Source: JAEZJZ01 sp050949055
GTDB taxonomy: Bacteria; Bacillota; UBA994; UBA5500
Length of the DNA stretch: 64,000 nucleotides
Direction: 5' to 3'
NCBI GenBank assembly: GCA_050949055.1
Contig: JBMNFA010000001.1
Location: 744,001 to 808,000, forward strand
The notes below the pieces were generated by a model. It was not told the origin of the DNA, did not search any database, and saw only the letters and a list, made by a program, of their open reading frames with translations. The position numbers and the translations under genes were made by a program. Positions within the stretch are counted from its first letter, which is position 1. Every line of letters starts with the position of its first letter. Below, piece by piece: positions 33,222 through 41,863 of the stretch.

Positions 33222-34058
33222 TCAGTGTCCTTCCATGCCGGTAACCACCAAGACATTTTCCAGTGAGTTGAAGTCAATAGCCGATTTGATCGCCGCGACC
33301 AATTGCAGTCCGTCCGGTGTTGGTTCTGTTGACACTACCTCGCCTATCAGCAATCCGGCAGGCAACGCCAGCCCACCTGTTCCAGAAGTGATCACCCGGT
33401 GGCCTGCCAACACTGCTGCATCTCGAGGCAAGCGAATCATCCGTAGCCAGCCAGGATTAGCGGGATCGGCTTCCACCGTCCCCCGCACCCTGGTCTCTTG
33501 CACCTGTCCGGCCACGGGGCCACGGGCATCGCTGATCAAGACCACTTTGCTGGTGCGCTCTCCAGCCTCGTAGATGCGGCCGACAAAGCCTTCGTGGGTG
33601 ATCACCGCCATATCATTGCTCAAGCCATCGAGGGTTCCTTGATCGATCACCAGTTCCTGTTGCCAAGGGTTGTCGCTGATGGCTAATACCTGGGCCATCT
33701 GCAAGCGTAATCTGGGGTTCTCTACTTGGTAGGAGAGTAGTTGTCGCAGGCGCTGGTTTTCCCGTTCCGCTTCCACCAGCAGATTGAATTGCATCTTTAA
33801 AGCTGCCAACTCAGCCTGTAGCTCGGCGTTCGTCGCCCGCAGGGATAGCAGTTGCCCCAGTTCGCTAAAAAAACGTTGCACCGAGTGCACAACAAAACTG
33901 GAGCCTCGCTCCAGTGGGGACAGTAGCCGCAAGATCTGTTCTTCCAGCCAACTGAGGTGATCCCTTTGCCTAGCATAATAACTGGTGAATCCGATCAGCA
34001 ACACCAGAACGAGGCCGAAAATGATGAATCCATTGTTCCTCTTCCAGAAGGACAGCAA
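33222..34058 (-). CDS. mreC: Rod shape-determining protein MreC
   Basis: Protein of 278 residues with one N-terminal membrane helix (10-27), a coiled coil (about 62-105) and two beta-barrel-like lobes outside the membrane, including GFVGRIYEAGERTSKVVLIS split as GFVGRIYEAG and TSKVVLISDA, and TSGTGGLALPAGLLIGEV near the C-terminus. It links MreB with PBP2/RodA. Start is a TTG with no strong ribosome-binding site; coupling to mreB upstream is likely. Confidence 0.94.
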   Translation of the reverse strand: MLSFWKRNNGFIIFGLVLVLLIGFTSYYARQRDHLSWLEEQILRLLSPLERGSSFVVHSVQRFFSELGQLLSLRATNAELQAELAALKMQFNLLVEAERENQRLRQLLSYQVENPRLRLQMAQVLAISDNPWQQELVIDQGTLDGLSNDMAVITHEGFVGRIYEAGERTSKVVLISDARGPVAGQVQETRVRGTVEADPANPGWLRMIRLPRDAAVLAGHRVITSGTGGLALPAGLLIGEVVSTEPTPDGLQLVAAIKSAIDFNSLENVLVVTGMEGH

Positions 34059-34117
34059 GTGACTTCACGTCCTTAAGCAGGATATCTTATCCGGTGTATC
34101 AGTACCACGGTGGCTAT

Positions 34118-35149
34118 CTATTTGCGCGGCGATGCTGCCACCAAACGCTGCAACTCTGCGCTCTCCAAGATTTTTCCGGTACCCAAGGCCACGCACGATA
34201 GTGGCTCCTCAGCCACGTGCACCGGCATTCCTGTCTCATCACTGATCAATTTGTCCAATCCCTTCAGCAGGGACCCGCCGCCACTCATCATGATCCCGCG
34301 ATCCATGATATCCGCAGCCAATTCGGGGGGAGTCCTTTCCAAGGTGGATTTCACTCCATCCACGATTGTTCTGATCGGTTCAGCCAGCGATTCCCGCACT
34401 TCAGCGGAGGTCAATTCCAGTGTCTTGGGCAGCCCGGTGACCAGATCGCGGCCACGCACTTCGATCTTCTCTTCCTGGGGCAGGATGTAGGCCGATCCGA
34501 TGGCTTTCTTGGTTTCCTCGGCCGTCCGTTCGCCGATCATCAGGTTGTAGTGCTTCTTGACGTAATTGATGATCGCGTCATCCATCTCGTCGCCAGCGAC
34601 TCGAATGGAACGGTGGGTGACAATTCCCCCCAAGGAAATCACCGCCACTTCCGCAGTGCCCCCGCCGATGTTCACAATCATGTTTCCTGTAGGTTCCTCC
34701 ACCGGCAACCCAGCCCCGATGGCAGCGGCCATCGGTTCCTCGACAATCAGAGCGTCCCGTGCGCCAGCCGACTTGGTAGCATCATAGACAGCCCGTTTCT
34801 CCACTTCCGTGACTCCGGACGGCACACAGACGATCACCAGTGGCGAGATCAGTGGTCGCCCTTTCAACGCACTGCGAATAAACTTGTGCAACATCTTCTG
34901 GGTGGTGTCGAAGTCAGCGATGACACCGTCCTTTAAAGGCCGGATAGCCACAATGTTGCCAGGGGTACGTCCCACCATACGCTTGGCCGCTTCCCCTACC
35001 TCCAGAACTTCGCCGGTATCCCGCTTGATCGCTACCACCGACGGCTCATTGAGCACTATGCCCTTGCCTTTGACGTATACCAACGAGTTAGCGGTCCCCA
35101 GGTCGATGCCCAGATCCCGCGAAAAGTGTTTCTGCACGAAGTTCGCCAT
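34118..35149 (-). CDS. mreB: Rod shape-determining protein MreB (bacterial actin)
   Basis: Protein of 343 residues. Actin-type motifs are clear: DLGTANSLVYVKGKGIV (phosphate 1), NIGGGTAEVAVISLGGIV (phosphate 2) and SGGGSLLKGLDKLI (adenosine). It forms membrane filaments that guide cell-wall elongation. It is first of the mreBCD-mrdA group and directly follows radC, as in B. subtilis. Confidence 0.98.
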   Translation of the reverse strand: MANFVQKHFSRDLGIDLGTANSLVYVKGKGIVLNEPSVVAIKRDTGEVLEVGEAAKRMVGRTPGNIVAIRPLKDGVIADFDTTQKMLHKFIRSALKGRPLISPLVIVCVPSGVTEVEKRAVYDATKSAGARDALIVEEPMAAAIGAGLPVEEPTGNMIVNIGGGTAEVAVISLGGIVTHRSIRVAGDEMDDAIINYVKKHYNLMIGERTAEETKKAIGSAYILPQEEKIEVRGRDLVTGLPKTLELTSAEVRESLAEPIRTIVDGVKSTLERTPPELAADIMDRGIMMSGGGSLLKGLDKLISDETGMPVHVAEEPLSCVALGTGKILESAELQRLVAASPRK

Positions 35150-35165
35150 TCAATAGCCCTCCCGA

Positions 35166-35852
35166 CTAGACTAAGCCCTTTTCTTTCATACTCACAGTCT
35201 TACCATCACCAAAAATCACGTGATCTAAAACCTCTATACCGATGATCTTACCTGCCTCTACTAGCCGCCTAGTCACCTCTATGTCCTCCCGGCTAGGGGT
35301 GGGGTCGCCACTGGGGTGATTATGGGCTACGATGACGGCAGCTGCACTGCGGCTGATCGCCCGCTTGAACACTTCCCGTGGATGCACGATCGAGGCGTTT
35401 AAGCTGCCGCGGAACACATCCTCTATGGCCAGTATCTTGTTCTTGGTGTCCAGCGCCAACATCACGAATTCCTCTTGCGGCAGATGCTGCAACCGAGGCA
35501 TCAGCAAATCCCGCACATCGGCCGGCTGCCTGATCACCATCTGTTGTTGACGGGCGGCCGCCAGCCGCACCGCTAGCTCCACAATGGCAGCCAACTGGCA
35601 CGCCTTGGCTGGTCCGATGCCCGGAACAGCCTGCAGCTCCTCCACCGAGCAGCTGAGCAGGCCACGCAGGTCACCGTAACTGGCCAACAGGCGTTCGGCA
35701 AAGTGGACGGCCGATTCACCACGATTGCCAGTGCGCATGATCACCGCCAACAACTCTGCGTTGCTGAGGGCACGGGGCCCCAATAAAGCCAGACGCTCCC
35801 GCGGTCGTTCCTGTTCCGGCAACTCCTTGATCATCAGTGATCTCTTGCCCAT
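35166..35852 (-). CDS. radC: RadC family protein (JAMM/MPN+ domain)
   Basis: Protein of 228 residues. Residues 1-100 hold a helix-hairpin-helix-type region (VPGIGPAKACQLAA). The C-terminal JAMM domain has the metal motif AHNHPSGDPTPSREDIEVT. RadC proteins are widely conserved but no biochemical role is settled; the historical link to DNA repair is doubtful. GGAGGTGCGAG precedes the ATG. It lies between maf and mreB, the standard Firmicutes position. Confidence 0.95.
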   Translation of the reverse strand: MGKRSLMIKELPEQERPRERLALLGPRALSNAELLAVIMRTGNRGESAVHFAERLLASYGDLRGLLSCSVEELQAVPGIGPAKACQLAAIVELAVRLAAARQQQMVIRQPADVRDLLMPRLQHLPQEEFVMLALDTKNKILAIEDVFRGSLNASIVHPREVFKRAISRSAAAVIVAHNHPSGDPTPSREDIEVTRRLVEAGKIIGIEVLDHVIFGDGKTVSMKEKGLV

Positions 35853-35966
35853 CTCGCACCTCCAACTAATCTAGCACAAGTGGAAACAGAACCATCACTA
35901 GTAAGCTATTAGCTGGCTGTCAAGACCTGAGGCTGGGCCCAGTCTCTCTCACTCGCCTACCAGGCG

Positions 35967-36557
35967 TCATCTGGTTTTGGCCTCGTGGTGCATGGCTTGG
36001 ATCATCTCGACCACTCTGCTCAATGGTAACCCCACTACGGTGAAGTAGCAGCCTTCGATACGGTCAACAAACTGTCCAGCCCGGCCCTGAATTCCATAGG
36101 CACCAGCCTTGTCGTAGGGCTCAGCGCTGTCCAGATAGTCCTCGATTTCATCTGGGGTTAGCCGCCGCATGTGCACGCGGGTGGAAATAGCGTCTTGCAT
36201 CAGCCGCCCGCTGGGCGCATCAACCAATGCTACCGCCGTGATCACCTGATGCCACCGACCTGACAGCAACTGCAGCATGCGTCTGGCATCCGCCCTGTCG
36301 CGCGGCTTGCCCAAAACTTGGTCCTGATAGACCACCACCGTGTCGGCCCCCAGGACAAACCCGGACTCGTGCTCCTTCGCCACCTGCCTGGCTTTACCAA
36401 CAGCATTTCTGATGGCCATATCCAGCGCTGACAAGCTGCCGTCACCGTTCTCCACAAAACTGCTGGGATAGACGGAAAAGCTGAGCCCTATTTGCCGCAA
36501 CAACTCCTGCCGACGGGGTGATGCGGAGGCCAGAATCAGTTCAGCCTTCATAGCCAT
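35967..36557 (-). CDS. maf: Maf-like nucleoside triphosphate pyrophosphatase
   Basis: Protein of 196 residues starting with LASASPRRQELL, the Maf substrate-binding loop. ADTVVVYQDQVLGKPRD and YDKAGAYGIQGRAGQFVDRI, cut as DKAGAYGIQG and RAGQFVDRI, complete the family pattern. Maf hydrolyses dTTP/UTP and modified nucleotides and is associated with septum formation. It overlaps the upstream DUF4321 gene by 10 bp. Confidence 0.95.
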   Translation of the reverse strand: MAMKAELILASASPRRQELLRQIGLSFSVYPSSFVENGDGSLSALDMAIRNAVGKARQVAKEHESGFVLGADTVVVYQDQVLGKPRDRADARRMLQLLSGRWHQVITAVALVDAPSGRLMQDAISTRVHMRRLTPDEIEDYLDSAEPYDKAGAYGIQGRAGQFVDRIEGCYFTVVGLPLSRVVEMIQAMHHEAKTR

Positions 36558-36799
36558 GCGTAGACCAGCAGACTGAGCACCAAGCCCAACACCCCGGCAA
36601 CGGTCAATTTGACGGTAAAGCCGATGGTCAGGGTGAACAACTCAAAATCCAACACCAGCGGAGGATTGAGACCATATGCCCGACTGGCGAGATTTAACCA
36701 AGGGAGAGTGCTACCCAAGGCTTGTCCCAGCAAGCTGCCGATGAACGAGCCGATAATCAGGAACAATAGCAGCAACCAAATGCTCTTACCTTTGCGCAA
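36548..36799 (-). CDS. DUF4321 family small membrane protein
   Basis: Protein of 83 residues with two hydrophobic segments. The first includes WLLLLFLIIGSFIGSLLGQ, the second FTVKLTVAGVLGLVLSLLVY, matching DUF4321, a Clostridia family often next to maf. The annotated frame could begin at 36826, but the TTG at 36799, after AAGGGGGC, starts at the conserved RKGKSIW. Function unknown. It is the first gene of the maf-radC-mre stretch on this strand. Confidence 0.75.
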   Translation of the reverse strand: MRKGKSIWLLLLFLIIGSFIGSLLGQALGSTLPWLNLASRAYGLNPPLVLDFELFTLTIGFTVKLTVAGVLGLVLSLLVYAWL

Positions 36800-36972
36800 C
36801 GTCCAATGCCCCCTTGCTGTGCACACAAAACTACTACATCTTACGATATTTCCCGCTATAGTCTCACCCTATGCCACCGTGGAAAGACAGCAGGGCAAGA
36901 TACGTTATCGTTCCCTACTGCCTACCATTGTAACACAGCAAGGGAAAACCAATCGAGGTTGATTTCCAAACT

Positions 36973-37006
36973 GGAAAAGGCGCTCAACCAAAAAGGTTGG
37001 CGCCTT
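36973..37006 (-). terminator. Terminator of the rnf operon
   Basis: The stem 36995-37006 pairs with 36977-36989 (one bulge or mismatch), with a five-base loop. On the minus strand the stem ends in CTTTTCC. It starts 18 bp after the rnfB stop. Confidence 0.8.
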
Positions 37007-37024
37007 GGTACTTGCACAGATCAA

Positions 37025-38008
37025 CTACCGCATCTCTATTACTTTCTTCGGACATTTCTCCACACAAAGGCCACAACTGACGCACTCCTCGGGATTCACT
37101 TGATGCTTCTGCTTCAGCTCGCCCTTGATTGCCCCTACCGGGCAGGCCTTCTTGCAGATGGTGCAGCCGATGCAATCATCGCCGATCACTGCCTTTGGTC
37201 TGCCTTCCAACTGCCCGGCGATCACCTTGGTCGGACATTTGGGGATACACAATCCGCAGTTGCGACACTTGTGATGGTCGATTATGGCCAGATTGTTGTT
37301 GATGGTGATGGCATCAAAGGGGCATGCCTTGACGCAGAGGCCACAAGCGATACAACCGGTCTTGCAGGTCTTGCGCACTTCCACCCCTTTGGCCTGCGAG
37401 CGACACTGAATGACCACGCTGCTGGATGCCGGACGCATGGCAATGATCCCCCGCGGACATGCGGCCACACATTGTTCGCATCCGGTGCACTTCTCCTCGT
37501 CGATCACCGGCAGCCCGTTGTCGTTCATGGTGATTGCCCCAAACGGACAGGCGCGGAAGCAATCGCCATAACCCAGACAGCCATAGGTACACATCTTGTC
37601 GCCGCCACCCACCATTTGGGCGTCCTGGCAGGTACCCAGGCCTGAATAGCGGAAGCGGGTGCCACACTCCTCCTTGCCACCTCTGCAGTATACGGTGGCG
37701 ACTTGCTTCTCGCCGGCCTCGCCGGTGGTACCCATGATCTGGCCCAGCTTCTCCACCAAGCTCGCTCCGCCAACAGGACAAAGGTTGATCGGCGCGTCGC
37801 CGAGTATCGCCTCGGCGTAGGCTGAGCAACCTGCGTAGCCGCAGCCACCGCAATTGGCACCAGGTAGAACTTCCAGCACCGCATCCAGGCGAGGATCCTT
37901 CTCGATGTGAAATTTCTTGGCTGCAAGAGCCAAACCAACTCCAAAAACCAGCCCAAAACCGCCCAACACACCAACTGCACTGATAATCGTCTTCAACATA
38001 GCGCTCAT
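37025..38008 (-). CDS. rnfB: Rnf complex subunit RnfB (multi-cluster ferredoxin)
   Basis: Protein of 327 residues. It has an N-terminal membrane helix (8-28), a four-cysteine [4Fe-4S] motif (GANCGGCGYAGCSAYAEA) and then six ferredoxin-type CxxCxxCxxxC motifs reaching the C-terminus (for example CTGCEQCVAACP, CIGCTICKKACP, CVSCGLCVEKCP). It is the entry point for electrons from reduced ferredoxin into the Rnf complex. It is the last gene of rnfCDEAB, the usual Clostridia position. Confidence 0.95.
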   Translation of the reverse strand: MSAMLKTIISAVGVLGGFGLVFGVGLALAAKKFHIEKDPRLDAVLEVLPGANCGGCGYAGCSAYAEAILGDAPINLCPVGGASLVEKLGQIMGTTGEAGEKQVATVYCRGGKEECGTRFRYSGLGTCQDAQMVGGGDKMCTYGCLGYGDCFRACPFGAITMNDNGLPVIDEEKCTGCEQCVAACPRGIIAMRPASSSVVIQCRSQAKGVEVRKTCKTGCIACGLCVKACPFDAITINNNLAIIDHHKCRNCGLCIPKCPTKVIAGQLEGRPKAVIGDDCIGCTICKKACPVGAIKGELKQKHQVNPEECVSCGLCVEKCPKKVIEMR

Positions 38009-38024
38009 ATCTTATACCCCCTGC

Positions 38025-38600
38025 CTAAAGCAGACCCTGGAAGCCGAGAAATGCGATGGAAAGCAATCCTGCGGTAACCAGAGCGATCGGAAAACCCTGC
38101 AGCGGCTTGGCGATTTTGGAAAACTGCAAGCGCTCCCTGATCCCGGCAAACAACACAATAGCCAGTGAAAAGCCAAGGGCAGCGGCAAAACCATTGACCA
38201 TCGACTCCAGCAGACCATATTCGTTAGTAGAGTTGATCAGAGCCACGCCCAGCACAGCGCAGTTGGTGGTGATCAAAGGTAAGTAGACGCCTAGCGCCTG
38301 ATAGAGGGTAGGACTAGTCTTTTGAATTACCATTTCCACAAACTGCACCAAGGCGGCAATCACCAGAATGAAGGCGATCGTCTGCAGGTACATCAAGTCC
38401 ATTGGTTCCAACACGAACTTCTCCACCAGCCAAGCTACCAGCGAGGCTACCGTCATCACGAAGGTAACGGCGATACCCATGCCGGTGGCCGTCTCCACTT
38501 GTTTAGAAACACCCAGAAAAGGACAGATGCCCAGGAACCGGGAAAGCACGAAATTGTTGATCAGGATCGCGCTCAGGAAAATGACTACCAAGTTTGTCAT
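38025..38600 (-). CDS. rnfA: Rnf complex membrane subunit RnfA
   Basis: Protein of 191 residues with six helices, homologous to RnfE/NqrD. NNFVLSRFLGICPFLGVSK contains the half-helix cysteine thought to bind a membrane iron-sulfur centre together with RnfE, and LITTNCAVLGVALIN carries the second. It is 12 bp downstream of rnfE. Confidence 0.95.
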   Translation of the reverse strand: MTNLVVIFLSAILINNFVLSRFLGICPFLGVSKQVETATGMGIAVTFVMTVASLVAWLVEKFVLEPMDLMYLQTIAFILVIAALVQFVEMVIQKTSPTLYQALGVYLPLITTNCAVLGVALINSTNEYGLLESMVNGFAAALGFSLAIVLFAGIRERLQFSKIAKPLQGFPIALVTAGLLSIAFLGFQGLL

Positions 38601-38612
38601 AGTATCTACCTC

Positions 38613-39209
38613 CTAAGCGGTGCGCCTGGTGCGCAGGTATTGAATTAGTCCGATCAGCAGGCCGAGCGTGATAAAGCCGCCGGGCGCTAGTCCCATCAGC
38701 CTCATCGGTTGAAATCCATCCCCAAAGACAGCGATACCGAACACGCTGCCGGCGCCAAGCAGTTCCCTGATGGTGCCGAGCAATGTCAAAGCCAAAGTGA
38801 AACCAAGCCCCATGCCAACTCCGTCGGCCATTGACGCCAGCGGATTGTGCTTAGAAGCAAAGGCCTCCGCACGCTGCAAGATGATGCAGTTGACCACGAT
38901 CAAGGGAATGAACAGCCCCAACACCTTGTGCAGATCCGGAAAAAAGGCATTCATCACCAGGTCGACGATGGTGACAAACGTGGCGATGACCACAACAAAT
39001 ATCGGGATGCGTACGTTACCCGGAACGAAATCACGAATGAGAGAGACAATCAGGTTGGAGGCGGCCAGCACGAACAGCGTGGCCAGCCCCATGCCGACGC
39101 CGTTGATAGCAGCCGTAGTCACTGCCAGGGTGGGACACATCCCTAGCACTAAGCCAAACGTCGGATTCTCTTTGACGATACCCCTGGTGATCTCTTTGAG
39201 GTAATTCAC
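38613..39209 (-). CDS. rnfE: Rnf complex membrane subunit RnfE
   Basis: Protein of 198 residues with six helices. NPTFGLVLGMCPTLAVTTAA and LIVVNCIILQRAEAFAS are the RnfE/NqrD cysteine regions; the enzyme forms an inverted pair with RnfA. The GTG at 39209 follows AGGAGGTG and starts the conserved NYLKEITRGIVKENP; the longer frame adds 18 unlikely residues. Normally rnfG precedes this gene, but only 82 bp separate it from rnfD here. Confidence 0.94.
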   Translation of the reverse strand: MNYLKEITRGIVKENPTFGLVLGMCPTLAVTTAAINGVGMGLATLFVLAASNLIVSLIRDFVPGNVRIPIFVVVIATFVTIVDLVMNAFFPDLHKVLGLFIPLIVVNCIILQRAEAFASKHNPLASMADGVGMGLGFTLALTLLGTIRELLGAGSVFGIAVFGDGFQPMRLMGLAPGGFITLGLLIGLIQYLRTRRTA

Positions 39210-39291
39210 GGCTGACACCTCCTCAGCGATTTCTGACAACAGCAGGACGGGCAATCTACCCAAAACAAAGACTCATCAAAAATGTAGCTTT

Positions 39292-40230
39292 TCATTTAGT
39301 CGCACCACCAAACTTGCGTGGCTGGGTATAGCGGTCGATTAGCGGTGTAACCGCGTTCATCAACAGGATAGAGTATGATACCCCTTCGGGGTAACCGCCC
39401 CAAAGACGGATAATGCTGGTGATCAAACCACAACCAATGCCCATGATCAAACGGCCGGTCTTGGTCACCGGAGACGTAACCCAGTCGGTGGCCATGAAGA
39501 AGGCACCCAGCATCAGCCCGCCGGCCAGCAAGTGGAAAACGGGGTCGCCGCCAAACAGTCCTTCGCCTCCGGCAACCCAGGTGAAGACTGCCACAGTGCC
39601 CAGGAATCCGGCAGGGATGCGCCAGTCGATGATCCCTCGCCACAGCAGATAGAGGCCACCAGCGATCAGCGCCAAAGCCGAGGTTTCGCCTAAACTACCT
39701 CCCACCGGCCCCAACAGCAGGCTGCTCCAGGCCACCTTCTCTCCGCCCATCTGTGCCATCTGTAACGGAGTAGCGGAGGTAACCATGGTGAAAGGTGTTA
39801 CCCAGGCGGTCATCTGGGCAGGCCAGGAAGCCAGCAAGATCGCTCTGGAAATCAGTGCCGGATTGAACGGGTTATGACCCAGCCCGCCAAACACTTGCTT
39901 GCCCAGACCGATTGCCAGCACTGCCCCAATGGCCATCAACCATAGCGGCAGGGTAGCCGGTACGTTAAAAGCAAGCAACAGACCGGTCACTATGGCACTG
40001 TAGTCACTGATTGTCACTTTCTGTCCGGTCAGCTTTTGAATCAGCGCCTCAGTCGCCAAAGCCGCAGCTATGGACACCACCATCAGCAACAGCGCCCGTA
40101 CCCCGAAGAAGAACACCGCTAAGGTAGCTGCTGGGGCTAAGGCCAGCAGCACCTCCAGCATAGCCTGCTTGGTATCTTGGCGCGCATGCAGATGTGGGGA
40201 CGAGGTCACCAGCAGTTGATTCTGTTCCAT
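39292..40230 (-). CDS. rnfD: Rnf complex membrane subunit RnfD
   Basis: Membrane protein of 312 residues, homologous to NqrB. The segment PFTMVTSATPLQ includes Thr154 in a SAT context, the position where RnfD carries covalently bound FMN. GGYPEGVSYSILLMNAVTPLI near the C-terminus is family typical. It should pass electrons through the membrane domain coupled to Na+ or H+ movement. It lies 12 bp after rnfC. Flavinylation would need an ApbE transferase, not seen in this window. Confidence 0.94.
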   Translation of the reverse strand: MEQNQLLVTSSPHLHARQDTKQAMLEVLLALAPAATLAVFFFGVRALLLMVVSIAAALATEALIQKLTGQKVTISDYSAIVTGLLLAFNVPATLPLWLMAIGAVLAIGLGKQVFGGLGHNPFNPALISRAILLASWPAQMTAWVTPFTMVTSATPLQMAQMGGEKVAWSSLLLGPVGGSLGETSALALIAGGLYLLWRGIIDWRIPAGFLGTVAVFTWVAGGEGLFGGDPVFHLLAGGLMLGAFFMATDWVTSPVTKTGRLIMGIGCGLITSIIRLWGGYPEGVSYSILLMNAVTPLIDRYTQPRKFGGATK

Positions 40231-40241
40231 CTCTCTCCCCC

Positions 40242-41561
40242 CTAACCGTTGTTGCGCTTGGCTAGGATATGGCGTTTAGCCAAGCGAATATTCTGCACCA
40301 GTGGACGTCTGGAAGGACAAATAAAGCTGCAGGCACCGCACTCCTTGCAGTCCAAGGCGTGGTATGCCTTGGCTTTATCCCACATCTCGTGTTCGGCAAA
40401 CTGCGCTAGGAACAACGGCTGCAAGGAAATGGGGCATGCGTCTACACAACGGGCGCAGCGAACACACTCGCGAGGCTCCAGGGGGGCTGCCTCCGCTTCT
40501 GAGAGCACCACAATTCCAGAGACCCCTTTGATCACTGGAACGTCCAGAGTGCCCTGGGTTACACCCATCATCGGGCCGCCGTTAATCACCTTAGCCGGTT
40601 GTCCTTTGAGACCACACTGTTCCAGCAAGTCCCGGAAAGGTGTGCCTAGGCGCACCAGCAGGTTCTTGGGGTTCTCGACCAGCGAACCGGTGACGGTTAC
40701 TACCCGCTGAATCATAGGGCGACAAGTGAGTACCGCCTCCGCGATAGCGGCAGCTGTACCAACGTTGTTCACTACCACGCCCGCGTCGGCAGGCAACTTG
40801 CCCGAAGGAACTTCTCTCCCCAGAATGGAGTGGATCAACTGCAGCTCTGAACCTTGAGGATACTTTACCTTAAGGGGAACAACTTCGATGTTCGCATCGC
40901 CAGCGATTTCCTGGGTCAAAGCAAGAATTGCATCCGGCTTGTTTTCTTCGATCCCGATGTATCCTTTGTTTACGCCCACAGCTTTGAGTATGATCCTCAG
41001 ACCCTCGATCACTTGTCCGGCTCGTTCCACCATCACCCTGTGATCGCTGGTCAAGAAAGGTTCGCATTCAGCGCCGTTGAGAATTACAGCATCAATGGTG
41101 GCTGTCGCTGGTGGCACCAGCTTCACGTGAGTGGGGAAAGCTGCACCACCCAGTCCAGCTATACCTGCTTCGCGCACGATATGCACGATTTCTGCGGGAG
41201 AAAGCTCTTCCCATCCTCTAGGATCGGCGAAAGGCGGAGCCTGCTCATCCTTTCCGTCGTTTTCCACAACTACAGCCAATCCCATTTGGCCGCGAGGATG
41301 CGCCCGGTTCTCAACGGCGATCACCTTACCGGAGACAGAGGAATGCACGGGAACGCAAACTTTGGCTTCGCTCTCCCCTATCTTCTGCCCTTGCAGCACC
41401 CGATCCCCCACCTTCACCAAAGGCTGACAGGGGGCACCGATATGCTGGCTCATAGGGAAGACGAGCACATTGGGTACCTTGGCTAGCTCAATTGATTGTC
41501 CTGCGGTTCGTTCCTTGTTGTAGACAGGATGAACGCCGCCAACAAACGTCTTCGTCGCCAA
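40242..41561 (-). CDS. rnfC: Rnf complex NADH-binding subunit RnfC
   Basis: Protein of about 439 residues. An N-terminal barrel-like region (GGVHP ... GDRVLQGQKIGE) is followed by a Nuo51-like NADH/FMN domain (GIAGLGGAAFPTHVKL, EPFLTSDHRVMVERA), an SLBB domain and two [4Fe-4S] motifs (CVRCARCVDACP, CKECGACSFICP). It exchanges electrons with NAD. The TTG at 41561 follows AGAGGTGA by six bases; the longest frame begins 34 codons earlier with unlikely residues. It is first in the rnfCDEAB operon. Confidence 0.95.
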   Translation of the reverse strand: MATKTFVGGVHPVYNKERTAGQSIELAKVPNVLVFPMSQHIGAPCQPLVKVGDRVLQGQKIGESEAKVCVPVHSSVSGKVIAVENRAHPRGQMGLAVVVENDGKDEQAPPFADPRGWEELSPAEIVHIVREAGIAGLGGAAFPTHVKLVPPATATIDAVILNGAECEPFLTSDHRVMVERAGQVIEGLRIILKAVGVNKGYIGIEENKPDAILALTQEIAGDANIEVVPLKVKYPQGSELQLIHSILGREVPSGKLPADAGVVVNNVGTAAAIAEAVLTCRPMIQRVVTVTGSLVENPKNLLVRLGTPFRDLLEQCGLKGQPAKVINGGPMMGVTQGTLDVPVIKGVSGIVVLSEAEAAPLEPRECVRCARCVDACPISLQPLFLAQFAEHEMWDKAKAYHALDCKECGACSFICPSRRPLVQNIRLAKRHILAKRNNG

Positions 41562-41617
41562 ACTACTCACCTCTCTGCACAAATTGTGATAAATATAACG
41601 TGAACTTAATACGCTAA

Positions 41618-41637
41618 GAGGCGGGCAAACCCGCCTC
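41618..41637 (-). promoter_or_regulatory. Leader hairpin upstream of rnfC
   Basis: Perfect 8-bp GC-rich stem GAGGCGGG / CCCGCCTC with a CAAA-type loop, 57 bp before rnfC and downstream of the predicted promoter. No T run follows, so it is not a plain terminator. It could stabilise the mRNA or serve an attenuation device. Confidence 0.4.
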
Positions 41638-41680
41638 GAAATACAGAATCTTGTGTACAGCACCTTGGCTAACGATACTT

Positions 41681-41709
41681 ATTTTAGCCTTTTTGAGTTA
41701 CAGCGACAA
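41681..41709 (-). promoter_or_regulatory. SigA-type promoter of the rnf operon
   Basis: TTGTCG (41704-41709), 17-bp spacer and TAAAAT (41681-41686) on the minus strand, giving a leader of about 110 nt before rnfC. The whole 302-bp gap between hydA and rnfC contains the hydA terminator, this promoter and the leader hairpin. Confidence 0.55.
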
Positions 41710-41794
41710 GCACTCTCGGATCAGAAGCCGACATGGTAATTGATGTATCAGCGCTATATAGAACAGTAAAGCATGACATATGTATAATAACATA

Positions 41795-41831
41795 AATAGA
41801 TAATCGGCGCAGGACGAATCCTGCGCCGATT
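41795..41831 (-). terminator. Terminator of the hydrogenase operon
   Basis: Perfect 12-13 bp stem (41803-41814 with 41819-41830) closed by a four-base loop, followed on the minus strand by a T-rich ATTATCTATTTATG. It begins 33 bp after the hydA stop. Confidence 0.85.
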
Positions 41832-41863
41832 TTGGCAACTCTTAGGTCTGTTCAGACAGCGCT

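Noticed and set aside
39210..39291. Remnant of rnfG between rnfD and rnfE.
   Set aside because: No frame in the 82 bp shows the FMN-binding SGAT region or membrane anchor; nothing there supports a fragment.
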